Part shown: positions 18,511 to 26,627 of the stretch, piece by piece | How the letters are laid out: each line of letters begins with the position of its first letter | Position numbering within the stretch: the first letter of the stretch is position 1 | NCBI RefSeq assembly: GCF_013181195.1 | Contig: NZ_SMZP01000005.1 | Location: forward strand, 372,001 to 436,000 | Length of the DNA stretch: 64,000 bases | Direction: 5' to 3' | Origin: Caulobacter sp. RHG1 | Lineage (GTDB): Bacteria > Pseudomonadota > Alphaproteobacteria > Caulobacterales > Caulobacteraceae | Made by a program: the position numbers and the translations under genes | Notes under the pieces: model-generated | Told to the model about the DNA's origin: nothing | The model's database searches: none | What the model saw: only the letters and a program-made list of their open reading frames with translations

Positions 18511-21500
18511 CTAGAACTTCCACTTCACGCCCAGATAGTACTGCCGACCGAAGTGAACGTACTCTTCGGAAATCATCCGGGTGGAGTCGATGACCTTGCT
18601 GTCCTGCTCGTCCGTCAGGTTGATGCCTTCCAGCGTGATCGTGAAGTTCTTGAAATTGTAGCTGATCTGGCTGTCGATGTTCAGGGTCTTCTCCTTGATC
18701 CGAACATCGTTGTTGTTGGTCGCCGACGGCGCCACCTGGATCAGGTACGGGTCGCGGTACGAGGCCGAGACGCGCGCCTTGAAGTTGCTCTTCTCGTAAT
18801 AGAGCGTGGCGTTGAAAGCGTCCGGCGACAGGTTGACCAGCGGCTGGGTGATCAGCACGGCCGGGGCCGTTTGAACCCGCGGCGTACCGGCATAGGTCGG
18901 GTTGCGGATCACGTACTGAATGTCGCTGGTGACGTGCGTGTAGTTCACGATGCCGCCGAAGCCGTCGAACGGCGCCGGCAGGAAGCTGAACGGACGCTGC
19001 AGCGAGACCTCGAAGCCCTTCAGCTTGCCGCCGGGGGTGTTGATCTGAGTCGTGACCGTGAACAGCGTGTCCGGCGTATTGCCGTTGGAGAGCAGGCTCG
19101 TAGGCAGTTCGGTCTCGGCCCACGGCATGGTGACCGCCGAGCTCTGGATGTAGGACTTGATGTCCTTCTGGAAGAAGCCGACCGAGAACAGCGTCTCCTT
19201 GTCAGGATACCATTCGAAGCTGAGGTCCAGATTGTTGGCCAGCATCGGGTTCAGCTCGGGATTGCCGCGCGTCAGCGTCTGGTTCTGCTGGCTGATCGAG
19301 GTGTAGCCCGGGGTCAGGTTCTGCAGCTGCGGACGCGTCATCACCTTGGCGGCGGCGAAGCGGACATAGAAGTTGTCGAACGGCTGGGCCGAGACGTTCA
19401 GCGACGGCAGGGTGTTGGTGTACTCGCGCGAGGTCGTCTGGACGCCTGCGGTCGGAACGGTCGTCGAGATCGTGCCGAACGGCGTGGCGACCGGCGTGGT
19501 CACGCTGCCGGTGTTGTAGTTGCCCAGCGCATTCTGCTCGGTCTTCACCCAGCGCACGCCGAAGTTGCCGCGCACGGGGATGTTGAACAGGTCGTAGTCG
19601 AAGTCGCCTTGCAGATAGAAGGCGATGTCCTTCTCGTTGATCGCCCGCATCGCGCCCAATTGGTTAATCGTGCTGAGGCGGAAGTCGCCGTTGGCGTTGA
19701 TACAGTTGCAGTTATAGCCCAGCGCCGTTTCCAGCTTGCCCAGGTCGGGGGCCAGCCACGAGGTCGGCACGCCCGAGGGCAGGTCCAGGCCACGGCCGAA
19801 GCCGCTGATTAGGCGCGAAACATTGGCGATCGTGGTCCCCGCCGGCAGGCCGAAGGCGGCCTCGGCGGTGAAGGTCGTGCCGGTGCTCGCCAGATTGCGC
19901 GAATAGAGGCGCTTTTCCCACGAGCTGAAGCCGTACTTCTTGTAGTTGCCGCCGTAACGCAGCTTGAAGCCGTCGACGATCTCGTAGTCGACGTCAGCCC
20001 GGAACGTCTTGAAGGTGTTGACCGCCTTGCTGGGACGCATGCGCAGCAGCGAAGCGTCGCCCAGGGCGTTGCTGGCGCTGTACTGGTAGCTGGCCGGGTT
20101 GGTCGGATCGAAGCCGTAGTTGAAGTTCGGCAGTTTGTCGTTCTGCGAATAGTCGTAGCTGTAGCCGTCGCTGTCGTAGCGATCGAACGAGAAGGTCGTC
20201 TGGACCGGATTGTCCTGGATCGAGCGCGACTGGCCGTAGGTGGCGACGAAGTGACCGCGGTCACCGAACTTGGTGTCGTAGGTCAGGGCCAGCTGGTTGA
20301 ACTCGGTCTTCAGGTCGTCGTGGCGATATTCGACCCGGGCGTCGACGTCGTCGAACGTGCCCTTGATCAGATTGCCCTTGGAGTCGGCCTGGAAGTTGAC
20401 CACGTCGGTCTGCGGCAGGCCTGCGCCGGCGCGGCTGAACGAGATGATTTCCAGATAGGTCTCGTCGCGATTGTTGGTGAACTTGGCCAGCAGCGCGTCG
20501 AGGGTCAGGGTCGAGCGATCGTTCGGCCGCCACTGCAGCGAACCGGTCACGCCAAGACGCTTCTGATCATAGTCCAGGCGGCCATAGCGCGGGATCCGCG
20601 GGTGCCACAGGTTGTTGGCGGTGCCGGCGGCGGCCGTCGTCGTCGGCGAGGTGCCGCCCACGACCGTACCGATCTGGGCGCAGCTCAGCGGCGGCCCGCT
20701 GACGGGATTGTAGGCCGCGCCCGAGCATGGGAAGGCGGTCGACGAATTGAACTGGACCGACGGGTTTTCCCAGCGGCCGGTCGAGGAGCCCTCTTCGCGG
20801 GTCTGCCGGGTCGCATAGGCCACCGACAGCAGGGCGCCGAACTCACCGACATTGGTGTCCCAGCGATTGCTGACCAGGAAGGTGTAGCGCGGGTCGCTCT
20901 TTCGCGAGAGATCGTTCCAGCCGATCTTGCCGCTGGCGCTCAGGGTGAACTTGCTGAAGTCGAACGGACGCGCGGCCTGCAGGTCGACGATGGCGCCCAG
21001 CGAGCCCTCTTCGTTGCTGGCCGAGGTCGACTTGCGCACGGTGACGCTGTTGAACAGCTCCGAGGCGAAGATCGAGAAGTCGAACTGACGGCTGCGGTTG
21101 GCGCCGCCCGAACCGTCCTTGCCGCCGGTGGTGGCCAGGGCTTCCAGGCCGTTCAGCCGAACGACCGTGAAATCGGCGCTCAGACCACGGACGGTGATGG
21201 TGCGGCCTTCGCCGCCGTCGCGGTCGATCGACACGCCCGGCACGCGCTGCAGCGATTCCGCCAGGTTCAGGTCAGGGAAATCGGCGATGTCCTGAGCCTT
21301 GATGACATCGACGAGGTCGTTCTCACGACGCTTGATGTCCAGGGCGTTCGCCAGAGAGGCGCGGAAGCCGGTGACGACGACGGCGTCGACTTCATCGGTG
21401 GCCTGAGCGGGCGCTGCGTTCTGGGCGGCTGCGCCGCCGGCTGCCAGGATCGCCAGAGTCATCGCGCCTGCGGACACGCCGCTGCGCAGAGCGCGCACGC

Positions 21501-21522
21501 GCCCCGTGGTAGTCTTCAACAT
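18511..21522 (-). CDS. Large TonB-dependent receptor of the GlcNAc locus
   Basis: Outer-membrane TonB-dependent transporter of 1003 residues. A signal peptide (about 1-34, ending GGAAAQN) precedes a TonB-box-like DAVVVTGF, a plug (about 50-185, with DIADFPDLNLAESLQRVPG and IDRDGGEGRTITVRG) and a long barrel ending YLGVKWKF. The length and plug wording match the large carbohydrate-type receptors of Caulobacter and Xanthomonas. In C. crescentus a receptor in the equivalent nag neighbourhood is reported to take up GlcNAc. Two LacI-type palindromes lie 115-160 bp upstream of the start. Substrate assignment rests on context. Confidence 0.88.
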   Translation of the reverse strand: MLKTTTGRVRALRSGVSAGAMTLAILAAGGAAAQNAAPAQATDEVDAVVVTGFRASLANALDIKRRENDLVDVIKAQDIADFPDLNLAESLQRVPGVSIDRDGGEGRTITVRGLSADFTVVRLNGLEALATTGGKDGSGGANRSRQFDFSIFASELFNSVTVRKSTSASNEEGSLGAIVDLQAARPFDFSKFTLSASGKIGWNDLSRKSDPRYTFLVSNRWDTNVGEFGALLSVAYATRQTREEGSSTGRWENPSVQFNSSTAFPCSGAAYNPVSGPPLSCAQIGTVVGGTSPTTTAAAGTANNLWHPRIPRYGRLDYDQKRLGVTGSLQWRPNDRSTLTLDALLAKFTNNRDETYLEIISFSRAGAGLPQTDVVNFQADSKGNLIKGTFDDVDARVEYRHDDLKTEFNQLALTYDTKFGDRGHFVATYGQSRSIQDNPVQTTFSFDRYDSDGYSYDYSQNDKLPNFNYGFDPTNPASYQYSASNALGDASLLRMRPSKAVNTFKTFRADVDYEIVDGFKLRYGGNYKKYGFSSWEKRLYSRNLASTGTTFTAEAAFGLPAGTTIANVSRLISGFGRGLDLPSGVPTSWLAPDLGKLETALGYNCNCINANGDFRLSTINQLGAMRAINEKDIAFYLQGDFDYDLFNIPVRGNFGVRWVKTEQNALGNYNTGSVTTPVATPFGTISTTVPTAGVQTTSREYTNTLPSLNVSAQPFDNFYVRFAAAKVMTRPQLQNLTPGYTSISQQNQTLTRGNPELNPMLANNLDLSFEWYPDKETLFSVGFFQKDIKSYIQSSAVTMPWAETELPTSLLSNGNTPDTLFTVTTQINTPGGKLKGFEVSLQRPFSFLPAPFDGFGGIVNYTHVTSDIQYVIRNPTYAGTPRVQTAPAVLITQPLVNLSPDAFNATLYYEKSNFKARVSASYRDPYLIQVAPSATNNNDVRIKEKTLNIDSQISYNFKNFTITLEGINLTDEQDSKVIDSTRMISEEYVHFGRQYYLGVKWKF

Positions 21523-21636
21523 TGAACTTCCTCCCGTGTCGACCAGTGAGGACAGCGCTGTCGCGCCATCCTGGCCTTCGTCTCGATCTCACGTCCTTCC
21601 CGCGAGACCGGCTCCAGCCTTGTTTGTCTTAGTTTT

Positions 21637-21682
21637 TGACACCGGTATCAGAAACGAACCTTGGTTTTTGACACCGGTGGCA
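21637..21682. promoter_or_regulatory. Tandem LacI-type operators upstream of the TonB receptor
   Basis: TGACACCGGTATCA (21637-21650) and TGACACCGGTGGCA (21669-21682) are near-palindromes with a central CG, the usual form of LacI-family operators. The 15-base block GTTTTTGACACCGGT occurs twice exactly 32 bp apart, about three helical turns, which suits two dimers on one face. They lie in the 282-bp gap between cheE and the receptor, both transcribed leftward. No LacI-family gene is in the window. Confidence 0.65.
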
Positions 21683-21804
21683 GAGTGCTAACAAAGCCAA
21701 TGACCGGCGGCAAGGGCCACAAAGGGGCCATAGTCGAAGACTCGCGTCGGCGTTGCGTTTCCGACACAGATCGACGTTATCCCAAGGGAAGGTGGGAGGC
21801 GCGC

Positions 21805-22275
21805 TCAGGCCTCGTCAGGGCGGTAGTGGCTGACCTGGTAAAGGCCCTGCAGCATGGCGTCGCGTTGAGCGGCGGGCAGTTCGGCGCCGACGGCGCGCAG
21901 CAGTTTCAAAGCGTTCAGGTGGACGTCTACCGCGTCCCAGCGCCAGGCGCCGGCCTCGGCGCAGCTGTCGGCCAGGCCGCACAGCGACATCGCCGCCTTG
22001 TCGATGCCCGCGTCTGTGACGAACAGGCTGACGTCGATGACCTTCGAGGCCAGGTGGTACAGGACCTCGAACGGCTCGGCGGCGCGATCGGCGGCCGACT
22101 TGCCGAACCGCCGCTCGATCTCGGCCAGGCTCTCGTCCAGCGCAGCCATCGACGACTCACGCAGGCTCTCGACCCCGACCTCGGCGGCGGCGATGGCGTC
22201 CTGCGCCAGGATCCCGCCCTTGTCCTTGATCAGGCTGGCGAGACGGTTCGGCGGACGGAACTTGCGGACGGTCAT
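21805..22275 (-). CDS. cheE: Chemotaxis protein CheE
   Basis: A 156-residue cytoplasmic protein without a recognised catalytic motif. It is mostly alpha-helical, with a charged helix near residues 45-60 (ALDESLAEIERRFG). It is identified by position as the last gene of the Caulobacter-type che operon, where cheE follows cheU and a third cheY. Its start overlaps that cheY by four bases, so the two are translationally coupled. The biochemical role is not established from sequence; a structural or regulatory partner of the chemotaxis complex is the usual suggestion. Confidence 0.75.
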   Translation of the reverse strand: MTVRKFRPPNRLASLIKDKGGILAQDAIAAAEVGVESLRESSMAALDESLAEIERRFGKSAADRAAEPFEVLYHLASKVIDVSLFVTDAGIDKAAMSLCGLADSCAEAGAWRWDAVDVHLNALKLLRAVGAELPAAQRDAMLQGLYQVSHYRPDEA

Positions 22276-22874
22276 ATCTGCACCTTGGCTGGGCGCATCA
22301 TGTTGGCGATTTCGTCATCCGACATGTTGGGTGTCTGCGCATCACCCACCTCCGCCGGAAGATCGTCTTTCCGCCGGCCATCGGTGCCAGGCGGCGGTCC
22401 CTCGTGCTTGAAGCGCCGGTCGGGGCCGATGTAGCTGTCGCACTCGATGAACGCCCGCTCCTCGCGCGCCACCCAGAAGATGCGCTCCAGCAGCACCTTG
22501 GGCGTCAGCGGCTTGGCGACGACATAGTTGGAGCCCGCGTCACGCAGCTTGAAGATCTGCGAAGTGCGGGTGTGGCCCGTCAGCAGGATGACGGGGATGT
22601 AGCGATTGGCCTCACCGCCATCCTTGCGCAGCCATTCAAGGAACTCGATGCCGTCGGTGACCGGCATCTGCACGTCGCTGATGATCACGTCGAAGGTCTT
22701 GGTGCGGATCAGCGCCTGGGCGTCCATGACGCTCTCGGCGCGAAACAGCTGCTTGACCCCGAAGCCGGAGACGACCTGCGAGAGGATGTCCAGCGACGGA
22801 CCGTTGTCGTCCAGCACGAGCACCGTGGCCCGTTCCAGGTTGATCCGCGTAGAAGGGAGGAGCGCGTCCGCCAT
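22272..22874 (-). CDS. cheYIII: CheY-like response regulator with C-terminal extension
   Basis: Receiver protein of 200 residues. The receiver (about 10-135) keeps the acidic pocket (VLDDN), phospho-Asp in IISDVQMPVTDG near residue 62, Thr in LLTGHT near 99 and Lys in VAKPLTP near 122. A roughly 65-residue tail (with FIECDSYIGPDRRF) extends beyond a normal CheY and has no DNA-binding fold, so it may mediate protein contacts. It lies six bases after cheU and overlaps cheE by four. All phosphorylation residues are present, so it is probably phosphorylated by CheA. Confidence 0.85.
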   Translation of the reverse strand: MADALLPSTRINLERATVLVLDDNGPSLDILSQVVSGFGVKQLFRAESVMDAQALIRTKTFDVIISDVQMPVTDGIEFLEWLRKDGGEANRYIPVILLTGHTRTSQIFKLRDAGSNYVVAKPLTPKVLLERIFWVAREERAFIECDSYIGPDRRFKHEGPPPGTDGRRKDDLPAEVGDAQTPNMSDDEIANMMRPAKVQI

Positions 22875-22880
22875 CGGCTT

Positions 22881-23276
22881 CTAGAAGAAGTCCAGCTCGC
22901 CGGCTTCGGCCTTGCGGCCCTCCTGCTCGCCCAGCTTTTCATCGGCGCGCAGGCGTTGAGCCATGTCGGCCAGGCCCAGGCCGCTGAGGACCGGAGCGAT
23001 CGACATGCTCCATTCGCCGGACGCGTGCTGGCCGATGCGCGAGAGTACTTCGGACAGGCCGTGCAGGCGCTGGCTCAGCTCGTCCAGCGCCTGCAGACGC
23101 GAGAGGTTCTCCAGCGTGGCGCCGCCGGTGGCCAGGTCGCCGGCCAGATGCTCGCAGTCCCGGCAGATGGCCGCGGCCGAGGCCAGCTCCGCCGCCAGGC
23201 GACGCGACAGCTCTCCGACCGGAAGATGCTCTTCCGGGGAGGCGATCGGCGACGACGGCAGCGGCAAGGCGGTCAT
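22881..23276 (-). CDS. cheU: Chemotaxis protein CheU
   Basis: A 131-residue protein of unknown biochemistry, assigned by its place between cheD and the third cheY as in the Caulobacter che operon. It is predicted to be largely helical and cytoplasmic. The C-terminus GELDFF resembles the short aromatic-acidic C-termini of the chemoreceptors here, which may be coincidence. The frame is open further upstream, but that part is antisense-like, Arg-rich and overlaps cheD. The ATG at 23276, five bases after cheD, is the credible start. Confidence 0.75.
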   Translation of the reverse strand: MTALPLPSSPIASPEEHLPVGELSRRLAAELASAAAICRDCEHLAGDLATGGATLENLSRLQALDELSQRLHGLSEVLSRIGQHASGEWSMSIAPVLSGLGLADMAQRLRADEKLGEQEGRKAEAGELDFF

Positions 23277-23281
23277 GGGCG

Positions 23282-23851
23282 TCAGAACAGATCCACATCG
23301 CCGCTGGAGGCGGCGGGCATCGGGGGAGGCGTGGGACGACGGACATCCTGCGGCGCGTTGTCGACGGCCACGAGACGCTGGCGCACCCGGCCCGAGGTCG
23401 GCCAGAACTCGACGCGACGGGCCGAGACCCCGCCGGTGCTGGACGACACGATCGGAATGCCTTCGTCGCGCAGAAAACGCTCGGCGAAGGCGGCGTTGCT
23501 GGCGCCGACGTCCGAGAGGCCGTCGAACAGCTTGGCCCCGCCGAAGATCTTGGCTTCCAGCCGCTCGCGGCGAGCGCCGCGCTTCAGCAGGTCGTTGATC
23601 AGCAGTTCCATGGCGTAGGCGCCGTAGCGCACGGCGTCGCCGCCGGTGCCCCGACCGTCGCCGGCGTCCGGCAGCAGGAAGTGGTTCATCCCGCCCACGC
23701 CCGCCTGCGGGTCGCGGATGCACGCGGCGATGCAGGAGCCCAGCACGGTGGTCATCACCACCTGCGGGTCGGTCGACACATGGCTTTCGCCCTGCGTGAC
23801 GTGCACCTTTACCGCGCGTTCGGGATCGTCGTGGTGGGAGAATGGCTTCAT
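23282..23851 (-). CDS. cheD: Chemoreceptor glutamine deamidase CheD
   Basis: CheD of 189 residues that deamidates selected glutamines of chemoreceptors and can interact with phosphatase partners in other bacteria. The catalytic Cys lies in TTVLGSCIAACI near residue 39, the His in GGMNHFLLP near 56 and the conserved FGGAKLFDG near 103. The C-terminal stretch (RPTPPPMPAASSGDVDLF) is a low-complexity tail. Its start overlaps the preceding cheY by four bases. Confidence 0.93.
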   Translation of the reverse strand: MKPFSHHDDPERAVKVHVTQGESHVSTDPQVVMTTVLGSCIAACIRDPQAGVGGMNHFLLPDAGDGRGTGGDAVRYGAYAMELLINDLLKRGARRERLEAKIFGGAKLFDGLSDVGASNAAFAERFLRDEGIPIVSSSTGGVSARRVEFWPTSGRVRQRLVAVDNAPQDVRRPTPPPMPAASSGDVDLF

Positions 23852-24237
23852 GTCAGGGGCCCGAACACCTGTTCGATCTTCTCTTTCAAGCCTTGGACGG
23901 TGAACGGCTTGACGCAGTAGTTGTTGACGCCGAACTGCACGGCGCGCTGGACCAGCTCACGGTCGGCGCGGCCCGTCAGCATGACGAACGCGGTCTGGCG
24001 GATCGGCGGGTGCGAGCGCACCGCGCGGAGCAGCGCCAGGCCATCCATCTTCGGCATGTTGAAGTCCGAGATGACGAGGTTGGCCGGCTTGGCCAGGAGG
24101 TTCTTGAGAGCCTCCTCGCCATCGGGCGCCTCGCGGATGTCCTTGAAGCCGATCTGCTGCAGCGCGTTTCGGATCAGCGCCCGCATGGTCAGCTGGTCGT
24201 CGACGACCAGAACGGAGATGGTGCTTGCTTGGGGCAT
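23848..24237 (-). CDS. cheYII: CheY response regulator (second)
   Basis: Single-domain receiver of 129 residues. It has the Asp pocket (VVDDQLTMR), phospho-Asp in LVISDFNMPKMDG near residue 59, Thr in VMLTGR near 89 and Lys in YCVKPFTV near 111, so it is fully canonical. It should carry the signal from CheA to the flagellar switch or act as a phosphate sink, as the several CheY proteins of Caulobacter do. It lies four bases downstream of cheB and overlaps cheD by four. Confidence 0.9.
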   Translation of the reverse strand: MPQASTISVLVVDDQLTMRALIRNALQQIGFKDIREAPDGEEALKNLLAKPANLVISDFNMPKMDGLALLRAVRSHPPIRQTAFVMLTGRADRELVQRAVQFGVNNYCVKPFTVQGLKEKIEQVFGPLT

Positions 24238-24241
24238 GGGT

Positions 24242-25276
24242 TCAGCGCCTCGCCGAGGCCAAATCGAGGATGGATTGGCCCATGTGGGACAGGGAAACCT
24301 GCTTCTCCACAGCGCCGAGTTCGAAAGCTGCGCGCGGCATGCCGTAGACGACGCACGAGGCTTCGTCCTGACCCAGCGTCTTGGCGCCGGCCTTGCGCAT
24401 CGCCAGGAGGCCCTGGGCGCCGTCGCGACCCATGCCGGTCAGGATCGCCCCGACCGCCTTGTCGCCGACGGCCTGGGCCACCGAGTTGAACAGCACGTCC
24501 ACCGACGGGCGGTGGCCGCTGACGGGGTCGCCCTGGACCAGGCGGCAACGCAGGCCGGCCGAGCGAACGACCTCCAGGTGCGTGGCGCCGCCAGGGGCGA
24601 CATAGACCTTGCCAGGCTCCAGCAGGGCGCCGTCGACGGCCTCCTGCACCTTGGCCCCGCTGGCGCGATCCAGGCGCGCGGCGAAGCTGGCGGTGAAGGT
24701 GGCGGGCATGTGCTGGGTGATGACGGTCGGCGGGCAGGTCTCGGGGAACAGCGTCAGGATCGACAGCAGGGCTTCCACCCCGCCCGTCGACGAGCCGATG
24801 GCCACAACGTCGCCCGAGGGCATGAAGTCCTTGCGGCGCGGCGCGGCGGCCGGCGGCGCGGCGCCGGCGTTGGTGCGGACCGAGGCGCGGGCGGCGATCT
24901 TCACCTTGGTGACGATGTCGGCCAGGGCTTCCTGGGTGCCGGTGGCGTCGGCAGGCTTGCCCACGCAGTCGACCGCGCCCAGCTCCAGCGCCCGCAGCGT
25001 CATCTCGGCGCCGGCCTGGGTCAGGGTCGAGACCATGACCACCGGCATCGGCCGCAGGCGCATGATCTTCTCGAGGAACTCGATGCCGTTCATGTTCGGC
25101 ATCTCGATGTCGAGCGTGACGACGTCGGGGTTCAGCGTCTTGATCATGCCGCGAGCCTCGAACGGGTCGCCGGCGCCGCCGACCACCTCGATCTCGGGAT
25201 CACGATTGAGGGCCGCCGTGATCAGACTCCGCATCGTGGCGGAGTCGTCGACGACGAGAACGCGAATCTTGGGCAT
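24242..25276 (-). CDS. cheB: Chemotaxis methylesterase CheB
   Basis: Protein-glutamate methylesterase of 344 residues that removes methyl groups from chemoreceptors. The receiver domain (about 1-125) has phospho-Asp in [13 protein letters not shown] near 56. A linker leads to the esterase domain (about 155-344) with the catalytic Ser in [12 protein letters not shown] near 162, His in [11 protein letters not shown] near 189 and Asp in [10 protein letters not shown] near 285. The start shares one base with the cheR stop. Confidence 0.94.
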   Translation of the reverse strand: MPKIRVLVVDDSATMRSLITAALNRDPEIEVVGGAGDPFEARGMIKTLNPDVVTLDIEMPNMNGIEFLEKIMRLRPMPVVMVSTLTQAGAEMTLRALELGAVDCVGKPADATGTQEALADIVTKVKIAARASVRTNAGAAPPAAAPRRKDFMPSGDVVAIGSSTGGVEALLSILTLFPETCPPTVITQHMPATFTASFAARLDRASGAKVQEAVDGALLEPGKVYVAPGGATHLEVVRSAGLRCRLVQGDPVSGHRPSVDVLFNSVAQAVGDKAVGAILTGMGRDGAQGLLAMRKAGAKTLGQDEASCVVYGMPRAAFELGAVEKQVSLSHMGQSILDLASARR

Positions 25277-26157
25277 CAGCGACCGGCCTTCCTGTAGGCG
25301 GTCAGACCGCAGCTCTCGAACGCAGTGACCGAAGCGCCGACGCGCTCGGAGTGGCCGACATACAGGCGGCCGCCAGGCGCCAGGAGCGGCGCGAAGCGGC
25401 TCCAGACGCGTTCCTGGGTGGGTTCATCGAAATAGATCACGACATTCCGGCAGAAGATGGCGTCGAACGGCCCCTTCATGGGCCAGGACGGACCGTTGAG
25501 ATTGAGTTCACGGAACGCGACCAGGCTGCGCGCAGCCTCGCAGACGCGCCAGTTGCGGCGATCGCCAGGGTCGCGCTCGAAGTACTGACCACGCACATTG
25601 GCGGGGATGCCTTCCAGCAGGCTCTCGTCGTACGAGGCGGCCCGGCCGGTCGCCAGCACGTTGGTGTCGATGTCCGTGCCCAGGATGCGGATGTCCAGCT
25701 CGGCCGCATTGGGCCATACCGACAGCACCGTGAAGGCCATCGAATAGGGCTCCTGGCCCGACGAGCTGGCCGCGGACCACAGGCGCAGGCGGCGGCCGGC
25801 GCGCACCTGGTCGGCGATCGGCTCCAGCACGTTGGCGCGCAGGTCGTCGAAGTGGTGCGGCTCGCGGAAGAAGCGCGTGACGTTGGTGGTCAGCGCCCGC
25901 AGCATTTCCTGGCTTTCGTCGTGCCCCTGGTCGCTGGCCACGAAGGCGCAGTACTCGGTGAACGAGCGCAGGCCCAGATTGCGCAGGCGCTTGGCCAGGC
26001 GGGAATAGACCAGCGTCGCCTTGCTGTCGGGCAGGCTGATGCCGGCCAGGTCGTACAGCAGCGCGGCGATGCGCTTGAAGTCCTGGGTCGTGAACGCGAA
26101 CTCGCCATCGACGATGGCTTCGCGGCGGTCCGAAACGGAAGCGGAAGAGGTCGACAT
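25276..26157 (-). CDS. cheR: Chemotaxis methyltransferase CheR
   Basis: SAM-dependent protein-glutamate methyltransferase of 293 residues that methylates chemoreceptors. An N-terminal helical domain (about 15-90) contacts the receptor. The catalytic domain (about 95-290) contains [26 protein letters not shown] (SAM-binding loop), ILGTDID and [15 protein letters not shown]. Its ends overlap the cheW stop and the cheB start by one base each. Confidence 0.93.
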   Translation of the reverse strand: MSTSSASVSDRREAIVDGEFAFTTQDFKRIAALLYDLAGISLPDSKATLVYSRLAKRLRNLGLRSFTEYCAFVASDQGHDESQEMLRALTTNVTRFFREPHHFDDLRANVLEPIADQVRAGRRLRLWSAASSSGQEPYSMAFTVLSVWPNAAELDIRILGTDIDTNVLATGRAASYDESLLEGIPANVRGQYFERDPGDRRNWRVCEAARSLVAFRELNLNGPSWPMKGPFDAIFCRNVVIYFDEPTQERVWSRFAPLLAPGGRLYVGHSERVGASVTAFESCGLTAYRKAGR

Positions 26158-26624
26158 TAAGCGGCCACAGCCTCCCGTTCGGGCAAAATACGGTCCAACG
26201 AGATCTCGCTGATCATGCGGCCTTCGATCGAGACGATGCCGCGCACGAAGTTACGGACGGTGTCGCAGGCCATGTCCGGGGTCGGCTGCACCATGTCGTC
26301 ATTGATCGACAGGATGTCCGACACCGCGTCGACCAGCAGGCCGACAGTGCGATCGCCGGCGGCGACCACGATGAAGACGCTGCGGACGGTCGGTTCGATC
26401 ACCGGCATGCCCAGGCGGCAGGCCAGATCCATGATCGGCAGCACCGCGCCGCGCAGGTTGATGACACCGCGCATGAAGCCGGGGGTCTGCGGCAGCACGG
26501 TCGCCGGGCTCCAGCCGCGGATCTCGCGGACGGCCATGATGTCGACGCAGTACTCCTGCTCGCCCACGCGGAAGGAGATCAGTTCGCGGCGATCAGCGCC
26601 GGTGGCGGTGGCAAGGTCGGTCAT
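26157..26624 (-). CDS. cheW: Chemotaxis coupling protein CheW
   Basis: CheW adaptor of 155 residues that links chemoreceptors to CheA in polar arrays. It is a single SH3-like CheW domain with the family wording [15 protein letters not shown] near residue 15, REIRGW near 33, [18 protein letters not shown] near 50 and [11 protein letters not shown] near 95. It starts three bases after the cheA stop. Confidence 0.94.
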   Translation of the reverse strand: MTDLATATGADRRELISFRVGEQEYCVDIMAVREIRGWSPATVLPQTPGFMRGVINLRGAVLPIMDLACRLGMPVIEPTVRSVFIVVAAGDRTVGLLVDAVSDILSINDDMVQPTPDMACDTVRNFVRGIVSIEGRMISEISLDRILPEREAVAA

Positions 26625-26627
26625 GAC

